Source: Vermamoeba vermiformis (Eukaryota; Tubulinea; Echinamoebida). From it: a stretch of DNA of 64,000 bases. The notes beneath the pieces were generated by a model. The model was not told the origin of the DNA. It saw only the letters and a list, made by a program, of their open reading frames with translations, and did no database searches. The position numbers and the translations under genes were made by a program. Numbering within the stretch: position 1 is the stretch's first letter; each line of letters starts with the position of its first letter. Positions 23,566 to 33,949 of this stretch are shown here, one piece after another. Location: the NCBI GenBank assembly GCA_045837725.1, contig JBEWZL010000076.1, positions 186,001 to 250,000 of the forward strand. The letters run 5' to 3'.

Positions 23566-25049
23566 ATGAGAGTTTATATCGCAGTATTGGTAGCCTTGTC
23601 GGCTGTGCTCGGTAGTTTCGCGTTACAAGTAAGTAGATCCGGATGTAGTACTTTAATTTTAACCAACTGAAAAAACGTACCATTTAGAAAATCGATGCTA
23701 GTAGCTTCCCCACCATTGCGCAAGAAACAGACGTCGCATTTCGCTACTCATCAGGAGGTGGAGATTTATTTGTAAAATCCTTTAATGATGGAATCAGAGT
23801 ATTTCGAGTTGATAGCTTTGGTCAAATATCGCATGTAGCGAATATCACCGCCGCAGAACAAACACCAGTATTCACCAACGGAAAATTAATTGCGTCAACA
23901 ACATCCAGCAAAGTTGATATTTGGAAATACTCTGGGGGCGTAGTTTCTCAAATGGGATCCATTACTATGTCTTCTAGTTACGACATGGGTGCAATTCTCT
24001 CGGATGATTCGATTTTACTCGTCGTCAACTCACTGACTGTCAATACATACATCTACAAAGACAACGTATGGACTCAAGTAAACATCTTCAATGCCAATAC
24101 CTCCATTTACACTACTGGTCTCACCCCAACTGTACAAATCACTGATCAATTCATCTTCGTATCTGGCGGAGTGTCCCAAGGCAGCGTAGATCGAAACCGA
24201 TTTTTCAGGATCTACACCAGAAATGCCGACTATTCTTGGACGTTAACGGATTCAGCGAACTTACAATTCCCAACTATCTATCAAGTTCCTACTCTCATGT
24301 ATAATGGCGCAGATACAGTTTTTGCTACATCCAAAGACGCGGATGTTGACGGAAGTGGCATCGTTGGAATAATCTATATTGTGACCAAGACAAATAACAA
24401 ATGGGTTTCTGCCCGAAATATCAGCGCCGTTTCACTTGGATACACCGGAGAAACAAGACTCGGCGAAATAGCTCGTATCGTTAATCAAAGAACTGCTGTG
24501 TTTAGTGCTACTACCGCGAAAAACGATCTCGGCAAGCCTAACGGAGCTGTCTTTTTGTTGAATCAAAACGCCGATGGCTCATGGAGCACTGAAGTGAGCT
24601 TCTATACCTCAGACTGGAATGTGTACTTTGGAAGAAATATCGACACTACCGCTAAGTACGTGGTGATATCTTCGCTGGCACTATACCCCGTCGATCAATT
24701 GCTACTCCAGACGTTGCCGAGTTGCCCACTATCTCCCATTGCCACCTCGTGCCCGGATGTACCCTTCAATAGCTCGGGCGCGACTTGCCAATTTGGAGAT
24801 GCCGATAAATACCAGTTTGTTACCAATCCAGAGTGTGGTGCATTCAGGGCGACTCAGTCCTCCGTTTCCACAAATGGTAATAATCTGACGTTGACCTACA
24901 CTTTTGAACGAGATCTCGTCGACCCGAAAACCTGCACTTTCAACATGGTTTGCAGCCTGCCCAAGAAGAACGGTGGATCGGCTCAATCGCTGTCGTTACT
25001 TGCTATGGTCTCCATCGTCGTTAGTGTTTTTTACGCAATTGTCATTTAA
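23566..25049 (+). CDS. Secreted, probably GPI-anchored surface protein 1
   Basis: Exon 1 (23566-23629) is a complete signal peptide, MRVYIAVLVALSAVLGSFALQ, here split from the mature protein (exon 2 from 23688) by an intron. The mature part is about 450 residues, rich in beta-forming segments such as DLFVKSFNDGIRVFRV and VDIWKYSGGV, perhaps a propeller. A cysteine-rich membrane-proximal domain follows (SCPLSPIATSC, NPECGA, CTFNMVC). The C-terminus is small residues then a hydrophobic tail (SLSLLAMVSIVVSVFYAIVI) with no charged cytoplasmic part, the usual GPI-attachment pattern. The family is not recognised. The next gene is a diverged tandem paralogue. AATAAA is at 25056-25061. Confidence 0.8.
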
Positions 25050-25055
25050 ATTTTA

Positions 25056-25061
25056 AATAAA
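25056..25061 (+). promoter_or_regulatory. Poly(A) signal, surface protein 1
   Basis: AATAAA lies 7 bp after the stop codon; a second copy of similar sequence is not seen before the next gene. Confidence 0.5.
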
Positions 25062-25215
25062 TTAACTAAAGTAACTCCCACAGATCCAAATTAGTACATC
25101 GAAATTTTTGTTGCAGATCCGCAATACTTAACAACGAGATTAATCTCCGCGATCACGCCATTAATATCAAAATCAGCAAGCATCCAACCACCGTTTACTT
25201 TTAACTTTTGGGAAG

Positions 25216-26649
25216 ATGCTCAGATTCGGCAACTTACTTTGCTTGATTGTCATAGGCGTTCTTTTTGTTAGCGGCCAAGCTCAGGTTTGTTTTAACGGAG
25301 TAATAATTCATTTTAACAATTTAAATATACAGACAATTGGCCAGATCAAAAGAAAACTTATTGCCGACGTTTCTTACATTGACGGATTAGCAGCAGCTAA
25401 GGATGTGCTTGTTGTAAATACGCGGGCGGCCATCAACGTTTACAGAATGCTTTCAGGAAAATATCAATTCGTAGCTTTTGATAATAGCACCGATTACCAG
25501 CGCAAAGAGGTTTTCACAAACGGAAAATGGATTGGATTCATTGACTACTCCGAAGTTACTCTAATTCAACTTTTTCCTAATAATACATTATCAGCACCAG
25601 TAATTGTGCAGGCCAAAGCTATTACCTTGCTTTCGGACGACACCTTGATTGCACTCAATTCGTCTCACGTTCTCAGTTACAAATTTTCCAACAATCAATG
25701 GCAACTGATCAGCAGTTTTGCACCTGGTTTTTTGCCTTATTCAGGTACCCCCGCTCAAGACATAGACGCGAAGGAAAATTCTATCGTTTTGAAGCAACAG
25801 TTGGACGGTGTAACGGCGATCTCGATCTACAAGCGCCAACCGGATCTCTCGTATCTCAAGAGCGAGACTTTTAATATTTCTGGAAGTACTAGCAGCAATA
25901 TACTTTATAACGACGTAGACACCATATTTTACAATCTAATCTATGAACAAAATGGTAATGGTTTCGAAGGCACGATCAATATTTTCAGCAAAGTCAATGG
26001 CTCGTGGAGTTTTACCCAGAAAATTAATGGATCGAACGTGAATGGTCTGATTGCCCCTTCTAGTCTTGGCTGGAGACGCGTGCTGGTCAATCCAAACGCC
26101 GTTCTGTTTACTGCTCACAGAGAATTCGAGTCCAAGATTAAAGCCCAAGGACGTCTGTTGTTATTGACTCGCGAAAATGGAGTTTGGCAACCGAAGTTGG
26201 TTTTGTACGCCAACTCGTACAATTCTCAACTAGGTGACGCCCCAGCGGTTGCGGTCAACGATTACGACATGTTTGCGGTCTTGAACACCTTGAATTCAAA
26301 CCAATGGAATGTTTTGGGATTGAACGCATGTGCTCACGTGCCGATCAACGTGACGTGTGATGCGGGAGCCGTCCAAGTCAAAGATTGCAGCTCTGCGGTC
26401 TCTTTGGCCTCATACTATCGAATCAACAATCCTCAATGTGGTGCACTTGACGTCATGCAAAATCTAACCAAGGCAGCTGGCTCTTCCATAACGACTAGCT
26501 TCACTTTTGAACGAGACTTTGTCCCTTCTACTTCATGCTCCATTGAAGTGCAGTGTGCAAACCTTAATAAGGTGGTTAGCGGATCTAGCACTACGGCACT
26601 CTCTACCGCCGCTGCTATTCTTATGGTCGTTCTTTTGTTAGTGTTTTAA
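25216..26649 (+). CDS. Secreted, probably GPI-anchored surface protein 2
   Basis: This is the paralogue of the preceding gene, read without a stop from 25216 to 26649. The signal peptide is FGNLLCLIVIGVLFVSGQAQ. Directly after it, 25285-25332 is very probably an in-frame 48-nt intron (GTTTGT to ATACAG). It has no stop codon and sits at the same place as the intron of the paralogue, so retention would only insert 16 residues. The shared C-terminal domain has NPQCGA and FERDFVPSTSCSIEVQC, matching NPECGA and FERDLVDPKTCTFNMVC next door. It ends in a serine/alanine segment and hydrophobic tail AAAILMVVLLLVF, consistent with a GPI anchor. Many N-glycosylation sequons (NST, NNT, NSS, NGS) fit a surface role. 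The function is unknown. Confidence 0.8.
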   Translation: MLRFGNLLCLIVIGVLFVSGQAQVCFNGVIIHFNNLNIQTIGQIKRKLIADVSYIDGLAAAKDVLVVNTRAAINVYRMLSGKYQFVAFDNSTDYQRKEVFTNGKWIGFIDYSEVTLIQLFPNNTLSAPVIVQAKAITLLSDDTLIALNSSHVLSYKFSNNQWQLISSFAPGFLPYSGTPAQDIDAKENSIVLKQQLDGVTAISIYKRQPDLSYLKSETFNISGSTSSNILYNDVDTIFYNLIYEQNGNGFEGTINIFSKVNGSWSFTQKINGSNVNGLIAPSSLGWRRVLVNPNAVLFTAHREFESKIKAQGRLLLLTRENGVWQPKLVLYANSYNSQLGDAPAVAVNDYDMFAVLNTLNSNQWNVLGLNACAHVPINVTCDAGAVQVKDCSSAVSLASYYRINNPQCGALDVMQNLTKAAGSSITTSFTFERDFVPSTSCSIEVQCANLNKVVSGSSTTALSTAAAILMVVLLLVF

Positions 26650-26653
26650 ATGA

Positions 26654-26659
26654 AATAAA
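26654..26659 (+). promoter_or_regulatory. Poly(A) signal, surface protein 2
   Basis: AATAAA lies 5 bp after the stop codon, in the 137-bp gap to the convergent histone-fold gene. Confidence 0.5.
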
Positions 26660-26786
26660 CAGAATTAGTTAAATTCAATAATGCATTGATTTTGATAAAA
26701 GATTAGTCGTTTTATTACCTTCGCAGTTCTCGACAATATTACTTGTGAGCGCTACAAAAATACAAGAATCGTTAATATGAGCTCAT

Positions 26787-28301
26787 TTAGATGCGAATTC
26801 GCTTCATAATGTCGCTGCCTCCAGGAGTATTTTGCCATAAAGTGAGCACAAACTTGAGATCTGCCGGTGTAATTTCTTTGCGCGCGTAGAGCTGAGCCAT
26901 TTTCAACGCAGATTCGACGAGTTGCGAAGTGAATTCTTCAGCGGAGGCTTGCATGGCATCAAGGGCACTCTCTTGAATAGCCCATTCATTCTCATCTTCC
27001 TCGTCGTCTTCATCACCGTCTTCTTCGTCATTTGCATCGTCTTCTTCTTCTTCGTCTTCGTCCTCTTGTGGCTCAACAACAGCGTCAGCAATGCGACGGA
27101 AAGCAACAGAATCGATCTTGAATCGCGACTCTTTGACCTCTTCTTCGTTCTCAGCCTCGTCGTTGGTCTTGTTCAGCGCGTCTTCTTCGTCTTCAGACTC
27201 GCTCTCGTCAGCTTCTTCAGCGTCATTTTCCTCATCCACATCCGCAGCGAGGTCTTCACCAAAGTTCTCATCGTCTTCGTCTTCATCTTCTTCAGGCATA
27301 TCAACCTCGCTGGGCCAGTACATGGTCACGCCGAGCAGTTTGAAGGCCTCGAGAATGTTGTGCAGCAAAACGACGCCGCGTTGTCTGTGTTGTGCGTGAA
27401 CGAGAGCAGCATCAGCAATGACTTTGATGTACTTCTCGAAGACATTGCGAAGGTAGTCTATATTAAGCATTGGTATTAGTATATGAAATGAAGGTACGAG
27501 GTGTAACGAGCTTTTCGGATCACATCCAGGACTTACCAACAGAGTCCTTAGTCAACTTGACTTCAGTGCCAGCAGCGTGGTGTTGGAAGATGCTCTCGAT
27601 ACCAGCACGAACCTTATTCTCGGTCTCTTCAATCTCCTTCGTCAACTCATCGTAGACAGATTTGGTTTGTTGATCCTAAATATGACCGTTAGAACCTTGA
27701 TTTAAATACCACCGATGTAATATCGCATCACTCCAGCTTATTATGATATTACTTACTTGGTCGATCAAAGCGCTGTAAGCAGAGATAACACCAAAAGTTT
27801 TCTTTTCGGAGTTGCCCATCTTCGAAAGAGCTTCGTCAGCGCTAGCAAGACCAAGCTCCTTAGCGAGTTGCAAGGCTTCTTGAGGCTCAGCACCATCAGT
27901 GACCTCGAAGTTGGTCTCTTCTGATTGCAAACCAAAGTCGTCAGCTTCCTCATCGACTAAAGGTGCGTTGAGATCGTCTTCGTAGAGACCAACGACCTCG
28001 TCTTCCTCTTCAATGTCATCGACCTGCTCTTGGTTCTCCTTGCCATCAAGGTCCTTCATAGCAATATCTACAGGCTTCTTTTCGAGAATTGAAGGAACAA
28101 CTTGCGCGTTGAGATCGACCGGGGCAAAAGGAATAACAGTCGGTGTAATACGCTGTTTCTTCGTAGCAGCGCCTTCGACGGCATTCTAGGTATTATATTG
28201 TTAATATTAGAAGAAGCCTTAAATGCTGAAGAACGGAAATTTGAATTGTGAATCCGTTCACTTACCTCATCGCGAACTCTCTTGCCTAAAGTAGTGCTCA
28301 T
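26787..28301 (-). CDS. Acidic nuclear protein with H4-like and H3-like histone folds
   Basis: Four exons (28301-28266, 28185-27757, 27675-27537, 27457-26787) encode about 424 residues. The N-terminus has a bipartite-like nuclear signal (GKRVRDE, TKKQR) and an acidic region. Around residues 180-260, helices IESIFQHH, DYLRNVFEKYIKVIADAAL and ILEAFKLLG with loops between them follow H4; the end FKLLGVTMY matches H4 LKRQGRTLY. After an acidic linker of about 80 residues comes an H3-like fold: KIDSVAFRRIADAV resembles H3 KLPFQRLVREIA, IQESALDAMQ resembles FQSSAVMALQ, and ARKEITPADL resembles AKRVTIMPKDI, ungapped over about 45 residues. An acidic insert of about 30 residues sits in the first H3-like loop. 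The arrangement suggests a histone doublet or an H3-H4 mimic. TAF-type or other histone-fold pairs remain possible. Confidence 0.7.
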
Positions 28302-28595
28302 TTTGTATTCAAGGCGAATAAGATGCAGCTTGTTGTGGTACTTCGTCTAAAAATTGATGTTAAAGAAATCAGAATGCAGTTTGTAACGGATAAAATTTTG
28401 TGGCCCTACGAAATTTCAAAAAAAATGGGCGCGAAAAACTAACTTACTCCGGAGTCATTCTTGAACCATACCAACTGTTTCTTGGTATATCGCATTGCTA
28501 CGCGAATACGTAGATCTACTAATGTGACTTTTGAGGCTCATCGAAGGTAGATCGATTGAGTTGCAGTTTGGATGCGGTACACATGATTTGTGCAC

Positions 28596-29649
28596 TTAAT
28601 GTTGATCTTCTAATGGTCCAGGACAGTTATTGATAACGTCCTCTAGCGAATCATACTGCGTGCCACAAAAGTAGCAATAAAGATGCTCAGATCTAAGGTA
28701 GTTGAGCACAGTCGCCAACTTTTCTTCTTTCTAAAACAATCAATATTAGCCAATCAAATTCGGTACCATATATGATTTAAAGTCAATCAATTCTTCACTT
28801 CTATAGTAGCGTAAATAAGCTACCTTTATGAGATCTACTTACATCATCAATCGTGAGCGAACGAACCCATCCGCCAATTTTGATTTCTTCGCCGTCCTCG
28901 TTGATTTTATGAGCTTCATATTCCTTCAATACAGTATTATTCTCCAACGGAATATTCTTAGCTTCGTCTAATTGCTGCGAAATGTTTATGCAGTCGGTGA
29001 GTTGCTTTTGAAGCTTTTTATCATCGAACGCGGATCTTCTACGCTCTTTGAAACTAGTCTCAATTCTTTGGCGCTTGACTTGCGTAAATACCTCCGCTTG
29101 TTCTTGTTCCTCGAGTACTCCTAAGCCAACTCGTCCTACGAAGAAAGTTTCAGATCTACTACAAAGCCACATTAATAATCGTTAATTAATACCTTCTCGA
29201 ACTTTAACGGCTAATGGCTCAACAAGGCCTTTGTCTTTGTTTGTTTTACCAAGCGCAGTTCCTTTCCTGTCACTTCGCTTAGTACCATTTGATTTTTATT
29301 TATTAATATTATTTACTTACTGATAGCCCATACTTGCGAGTAATTTGAATCCTACGTGTCCAAAATAATAAGAAATATTGGAGAAATAAAGTAAAAATTA
29401 GTATCAATTACCAATATTCGATTCTGGGATCGGAGTAGCCAAACCCTTCTCTAATGTTTCTTTTTGTACTACTTTTTGAGGTTTTGGTGGTTCTGGATGC
29501 TTTCTTTTGCGATTGATTTTGGATCGACCTGACGCCTTGTCTTCCTCTGCTTGCCGTCTCTCAAGCTCCTTCAAGAATGACTCGGACATATAATCTTCTT
29601 CCTCGTCATCTTGGTGCTTGGGCTCGCTCGAATTCTTGTTGTGCTCCAT
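28596..29649 (-). CDS. GPATCH11: G-patch domain protein 11 homologue
   Basis: About five exons encode roughly 260 residues. The start at 29649 gives an acidic N-terminus with DYMSESFL, typical of GPATCH11. The G-patch spans GFKLLASMGYQ, then KGTALGK and GLVEPLAVKVREGRVGLG. The C-terminus is the DUF4187 region, EEKLATVLNYLRSEHLYCYF followed by CGTQYDSLEDVINNCPG, ending at 28596. Proteins of this family activate DEAH-box helicases in splicing and have been linked to kinetochores in animals. Order of domains and length both match the family. The gene is followed on the same strand, 295 bp on, by the histone-fold gene. Confidence 0.9.
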
Positions 29650-29889
29650 TGCAAGATCAAAAAACGAATGACAACCAACCAGATCGAACAACCAAAAAAC
29701 AATCGTCCAATTAATTCGCTAGGGTTCCATAGGTTCGGCTATTGTATGATTTGCACTTATACTGTGTAAATAAGGTTTATTAAACTACATGAAAGATCTA
29801 ATCTGACAAAAACACAAAATTGCTGGAAGAACTGAATGCAGTACCAGGTCTAAGCCTACACTGCACTCATAATACGCCAATGAGCGCGT

Positions 29890-31675
29890 TTATTGAGAGT
29901 TCTTGTTGGTCCACAAGTAGTCACCAGGAGCAGGGCACTCGGTGGCTTCACCAACACGCCAGTAAGTCTTCTTCTCACCAACCTTCTCGACCAAGTTGTT
30001 CCAGAGACCGAGAGCAGAGTTAGCGTGACCCTTTTGAGAGAAGTGGAAGCTATAGAATAAGAAAGGATGAGTCATTTGTTGTTTTGAGAGAACGCGGATG
30101 CGGATTTGTAACGAGGTTGTTATGCGATACATACCAGTCAGGAGCGAAGTAAGAAAGATCAGCACTGCCGTCAGAGGTAGTGGGGACAGTGACGTCGCTG
30201 AAGAAAGGTTGAACGACAATAGTGAAGTCGTCAGCGTTGTTGTACTTGGGTTGATCGCGGATGGTGTAAAGACGAAGACCCATATCTTGAGCAGCAGTTC
30301 GGGTTTGACCGATTTGAGCGTCATTACCGACGGCGCACTCGCACAACCAGGGGTGCAAGAAGTCACACCACAAAGAGTTGACGGCACCCAATTCACTGAA
30401 CGAGCAAAACAGTCAGTCAACATTTCAAAAGAAAAATCTTCGTTGCACATTTTAAAACCGTATTATTTTAAAAATAGAAGCACATACGCAACTCATAGTA
30501 TTAATTATGATATATTAGCTAATATTTTGAAAAGATCTACTTACGTGACATCGACAACAGGGACCAAGTTGACGAAGACACGAGGAACATTAGCCTTGAC
30601 GTAGTCCAAAGCAGCTTCAATGCCAGCTTGAACGGCGTCAGGTCCGTTGTTAGCGGGATCAGTGCAAACGTCGCAGAGGTTGTTGGCACCAATGAACAAG
30701 GTCAACATCTTCCACGAGTTCTTAATGTCGTAGGTAGCGTCAGATTGCAAACGCTTGACGAGCTCCTTAGCTTGAGACAACAAGTCTTGAGCAATGGCAC
30801 CTAGGAGGCATAGTATTAATTGATAATCGAGTGAATTAACCGAAACTAATGTGTCTGTGTCCGCGTGTCACAATAAAAATGACACTCGATTGAGGGGTTT
30901 ACGCGGATGTGAAATGATTTTCGCCGTAATATTGTGCTTACCAGTAACAGCGACATTGAGCTTGGAGTTAGGATTGTTGGTCTTGCCAGTTCCGACAGAA
31001 AAACCTAAGAGATGGCGCCATCAGAAAAAAGTTTTCTTTACCTTGCAAGGATGAGTTTAACTTTAAGACTTACCCTTAACGTTGGGGTTGTAGTTCTTCA
31101 AGATATTGGGCAAGGTAAAAGTCTTAGCAACGGTGTTGTCGCCACCAATCGACCAAGACATGCCGCGGTACTCAGTGAAAACGCTGAAGATGCTTCCAGC
31201 GCCAGCACCGAAGGCAGCAGTCAAGCTGTCGCCCATAGCCATAACAACATCAACATCTATGGAATTTAAAATGTGAATAGATATTATTTGAAGGTTTTCT
31301 AATTTTGATCAAAAAATAATAACGAATAATTTGATTTAATTCTTTAAATTAATATTTACCTCCAGGGAGCAATTGGTGGACGCTAGTAGGCTTAGATGCG
31401 CTAGGTCCGTAAGGAGTGCAAGCAAACGAAGGATCGGCAACAGCCGATTTGAGTTTGCCTGCGGCCATAGATTTGTTAACATGGTTCATTTGGTGGATCA
31501 TAGCGTCAACAACCAAGCGCGCAGACTCGTCTGTCTTAAGTCTGGGATAAACTTCGCGTGCGCGGGTGATTAAAGCGCGTTGGATCTCGCTGGGATAATC
31601 ATCGAGCTTTTGGAAAGCACCGAATGCGGTAGCAACAAGCATACCGAGAACAAATAATGCGGTGATTTGACGCAT
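29890..31675 (-). CDS. Secreted GDSL phospholipase, PLB1 family
   Basis: Six exons encode about 410 residues. A signal peptide (QITALFVLGMLVATAFGAF) starts at 31675. Block I of the GDSL/SGNH fold is MAMGDSLTAAFGAGAG with the nucleophilic serine, block III appears as FIGANNLCDVC (Asn of the oxyanion hole), and block V is FHFSQKGHANSAL. The catalytic histidine is GH in that motif; the usual D three residues before, as in DCFH, falls at the preceding exon junction (FAPDW|FHFS), giving D-W-F-H. WCDFLHPWLCEC with paired cysteines is typical of PLB1-type enzymes. The enzyme should cleave both acyl chains of phospholipids, outside the cell or in food vacuoles. Cysteines suggest disulfides. Confidence 0.88.
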
Positions 31676-32261
31676 GTTGATTCTTGTTGTTATGTGGGCA
31701 CCTTTTCAATAAACAACAAAACAGTGGGGTTGAGAAAGTTGCAATTTTTTGTTCCTTTTGAATCACAGAGCTCGAAAAGTGGGTTGAAGTTTCGAAATTT
31801 TGACCAGTACACGGCCCGCACGCGTCATGACAACGTCGAGTCATACAATCTCAAAATTAGTTGAGTTCACGCGTCGGAAATAGCGAGGTCGCATTCTTTA
31901 GGACTTAGAGACTTGATCTGTTTGAGACGCGCGTGTCAATGTGAGATGCGAAGTATTTATTACTTTCAGACAAATATCCGTAGCTATTTCCGTATGTTGG
32001 ATTGCTATTGCTCTCCAAGAGCAAGCTGAGCGGATGCAGCCTTACCTGTTTGATTTTGTAAGCTCATACCTCGGAGTAGTGCCAGTTCTTGTTTGGAGTC
32101 ATTTCATCATCTAGTGGATTTATATTACCATTCGCGCTGCCGGATCATGATTGCCAAATAAAGAAATGCTAGTGCTCTAAAATTTTGTCCGGATGGTTCT
32201 TGTTTGACGAAAAGTCGTTCTTAGGCCAAGAGTAACGCAACAAGGGTCCTTAAATACGACT
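31676..32261. other. Divergent intergenic region
   Basis: This 586-bp spacer lies between the divergent phospholipase and the next plus-strand gene. It is unusually rich in ACGCGT-like words (for example 31819-31824 and 31869-31874). No gene or RNA is apparent. Confidence 0.5.
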
Positions 32262-33534
32262 ATGAGTAACAAGAATAATAATACGAATAACAATAGCACC
32301 AGTCAACAGTCAAAAGAAAAGGATGGTGCATCTGCGCAAGCTCCAGAATTAGTTGACCTCGAGAAGATTATATCCGCGTTAACAAGTATGTATATTAGAC
32401 GATATCTACAAACAGGAAGTCTCATTCTCTTCCAATCAGATCTTCAATTTCAAAATCGCAGAGCCGCGAAATACCAATATGCTAGGTAAGAAAGCCATAG
32501 TGAGATAGATTATAATGGTAGGCTAATATATTATATTTTAGTTATCGCGCACAGATTCAAGTAAGCAATACAAACGAGTTTGAATAATAATTTTGACAAG
32601 ATCTAATTTTAATTTTTGTAGCACCACGATAATTTAAAAAAGATCGTTATAGGCTTTAATAAGCTCACCGATGTAGTATTAGAGAGGCTCGGCGCCTCTG
32701 TTCCTAAAATTACATTGAATGAAGATGAAAGCTTGTTGGTCAAAGAGCAGTAAGTGTCGTTACACGAGCTTAGTGCTTATTCTAATTTAATATTAACAGT
32801 AGCTTTGCGGCAAGCGACGATGTGGACCTCGATATAGGCGACTTTGGATCATTTAGCGCGTCTCATAGCATGTTGGCTGGGCATCCGACCTCAAGTACGG
32901 ATTCCGCCTTGCATCGACATTTATGTTCATCTATTAACTATATATCGTAGGCTCGAGCCACGGAAGTACCTTCCATGACGTACTGATGGGATATAAAGAC
33001 GAGCCTCACTCTCCGTTCTTGCGACAAGCGATCCTCAGCATTACCGAAGACAAATTCAGGCAACTAAGAGGTAAACTTTGGCCGATATAGTATATGTTGA
33101 CTTACATTGGTGTATGCACGCAGAGTCTTCATTCGAGATCCTTCTGCCCGTGGCCATTCAGTTGCTCAAAGAGGACGGTATGGATGCGGATCTTCCACTC
33201 GTATTTTTCTTCTAACGCATGTCTAATGTTTCTAAACATAGAGCACCGCAACTTAGCCATGCTATTCATCGCTCAGGGAACAGCGACTGACGCATTGGAA
33301 GCAGTGTTTCGTTATCCAAGAAACCGCCAGCTCGTGATCGGCTGCATCAAAGGTTCGCAATTTAGCCTTATTAGAGTAATATTTAGGCACGCGTTAATTA
33401 TTATAATCATATTAGTGATTGATTCAGTACCTGAGAATGCCTACGAGCCAGAACTACTTGAGGATCTGCGTCGTCTACGACACTATCTCATCTCTGCTCT
33501 CGCTGACCCTATCGCTTCGCCTAAATTATTTTAA
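32262..33534 (+). CDS. Unrecognised soluble protein
   Basis: About nine short exons can be joined in phase into a protein of about 280 residues. The N-terminus is low complexity (NKNNNTNNNSTSQQSKEK). Then come helical segments: APELVDLEKIISALT, DNLKKIVIGFNKLTDVVLER, an acidic DDVDLDIGDFGSF, FLRQAILSITEDKFRQL and FEILLPVAIQLLKEDE. The C-terminus has LAMLFIAQGTATDALEAVF and ELLEDLRRLRHYLISALADP. There is no signal peptide, membrane span or known catalytic motif. I cannot place the family. Junction phases agree throughout, which supports it as a real gene. The last intron (about 33352-33427) is open to translation on one side, so the C-terminal join is slightly less certain. Confidence 0.6.
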
Positions 33535-33949
33535 ATATTAATTGTTGTATTAACAGAGGCAATATTGCTCGTGAAGAGATTGCTCTGCGCGAGAAATAAT
33601 TTTTGAATTTTGTATAGGCTTGTTTTATTTCTATAAATATCGTGTAACTATCAAAAGATAATTTGTATCATCTAAATCATATCGCTTAAGCATTCAATTC
33701 TATGGCGCTTTTCCTTGTGATAAAAAAGTGCATCTGTATTTGATTTTACCTGTGCAGGCATCCTTTGCATTGCAGCTCAGGTCTATTACGTGTTATTAGC
33801 TCACGTCACATTAAGAGCGTTAATATTGGCGTTTGTGTTTGTTACACAAGCTCAGTTCAATATTTTTTTACCGCTCGTTTTGTTCGGTGATTTTTTGACC
33901 GTTTTAAAATTTTTATTATTTATCCTTTTATTTTTTATAACGCACCACA
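33535..33949. other. Intergenic region upstream of RRP6
   Basis: This 415-bp AT-rich spacer becomes pyrimidine-rich (runs of T) over the last 100 bp before the RRP6 start. No open frame or repeat is supported. Confidence 0.5.

Noticed and set aside
26922-27479. 185-codon plus-strand open frame rich in F and V
   Set aside because: It is the antisense of the acidic coding exon of the histone-fold gene; GAA/GAC repeats read as TTC/GTC on the other strand.
30098-30604. 168-codon plus-strand open frame
   Set aside because: It lies opposite the phospholipase exons, crosses an intron, and has no domain resemblance.
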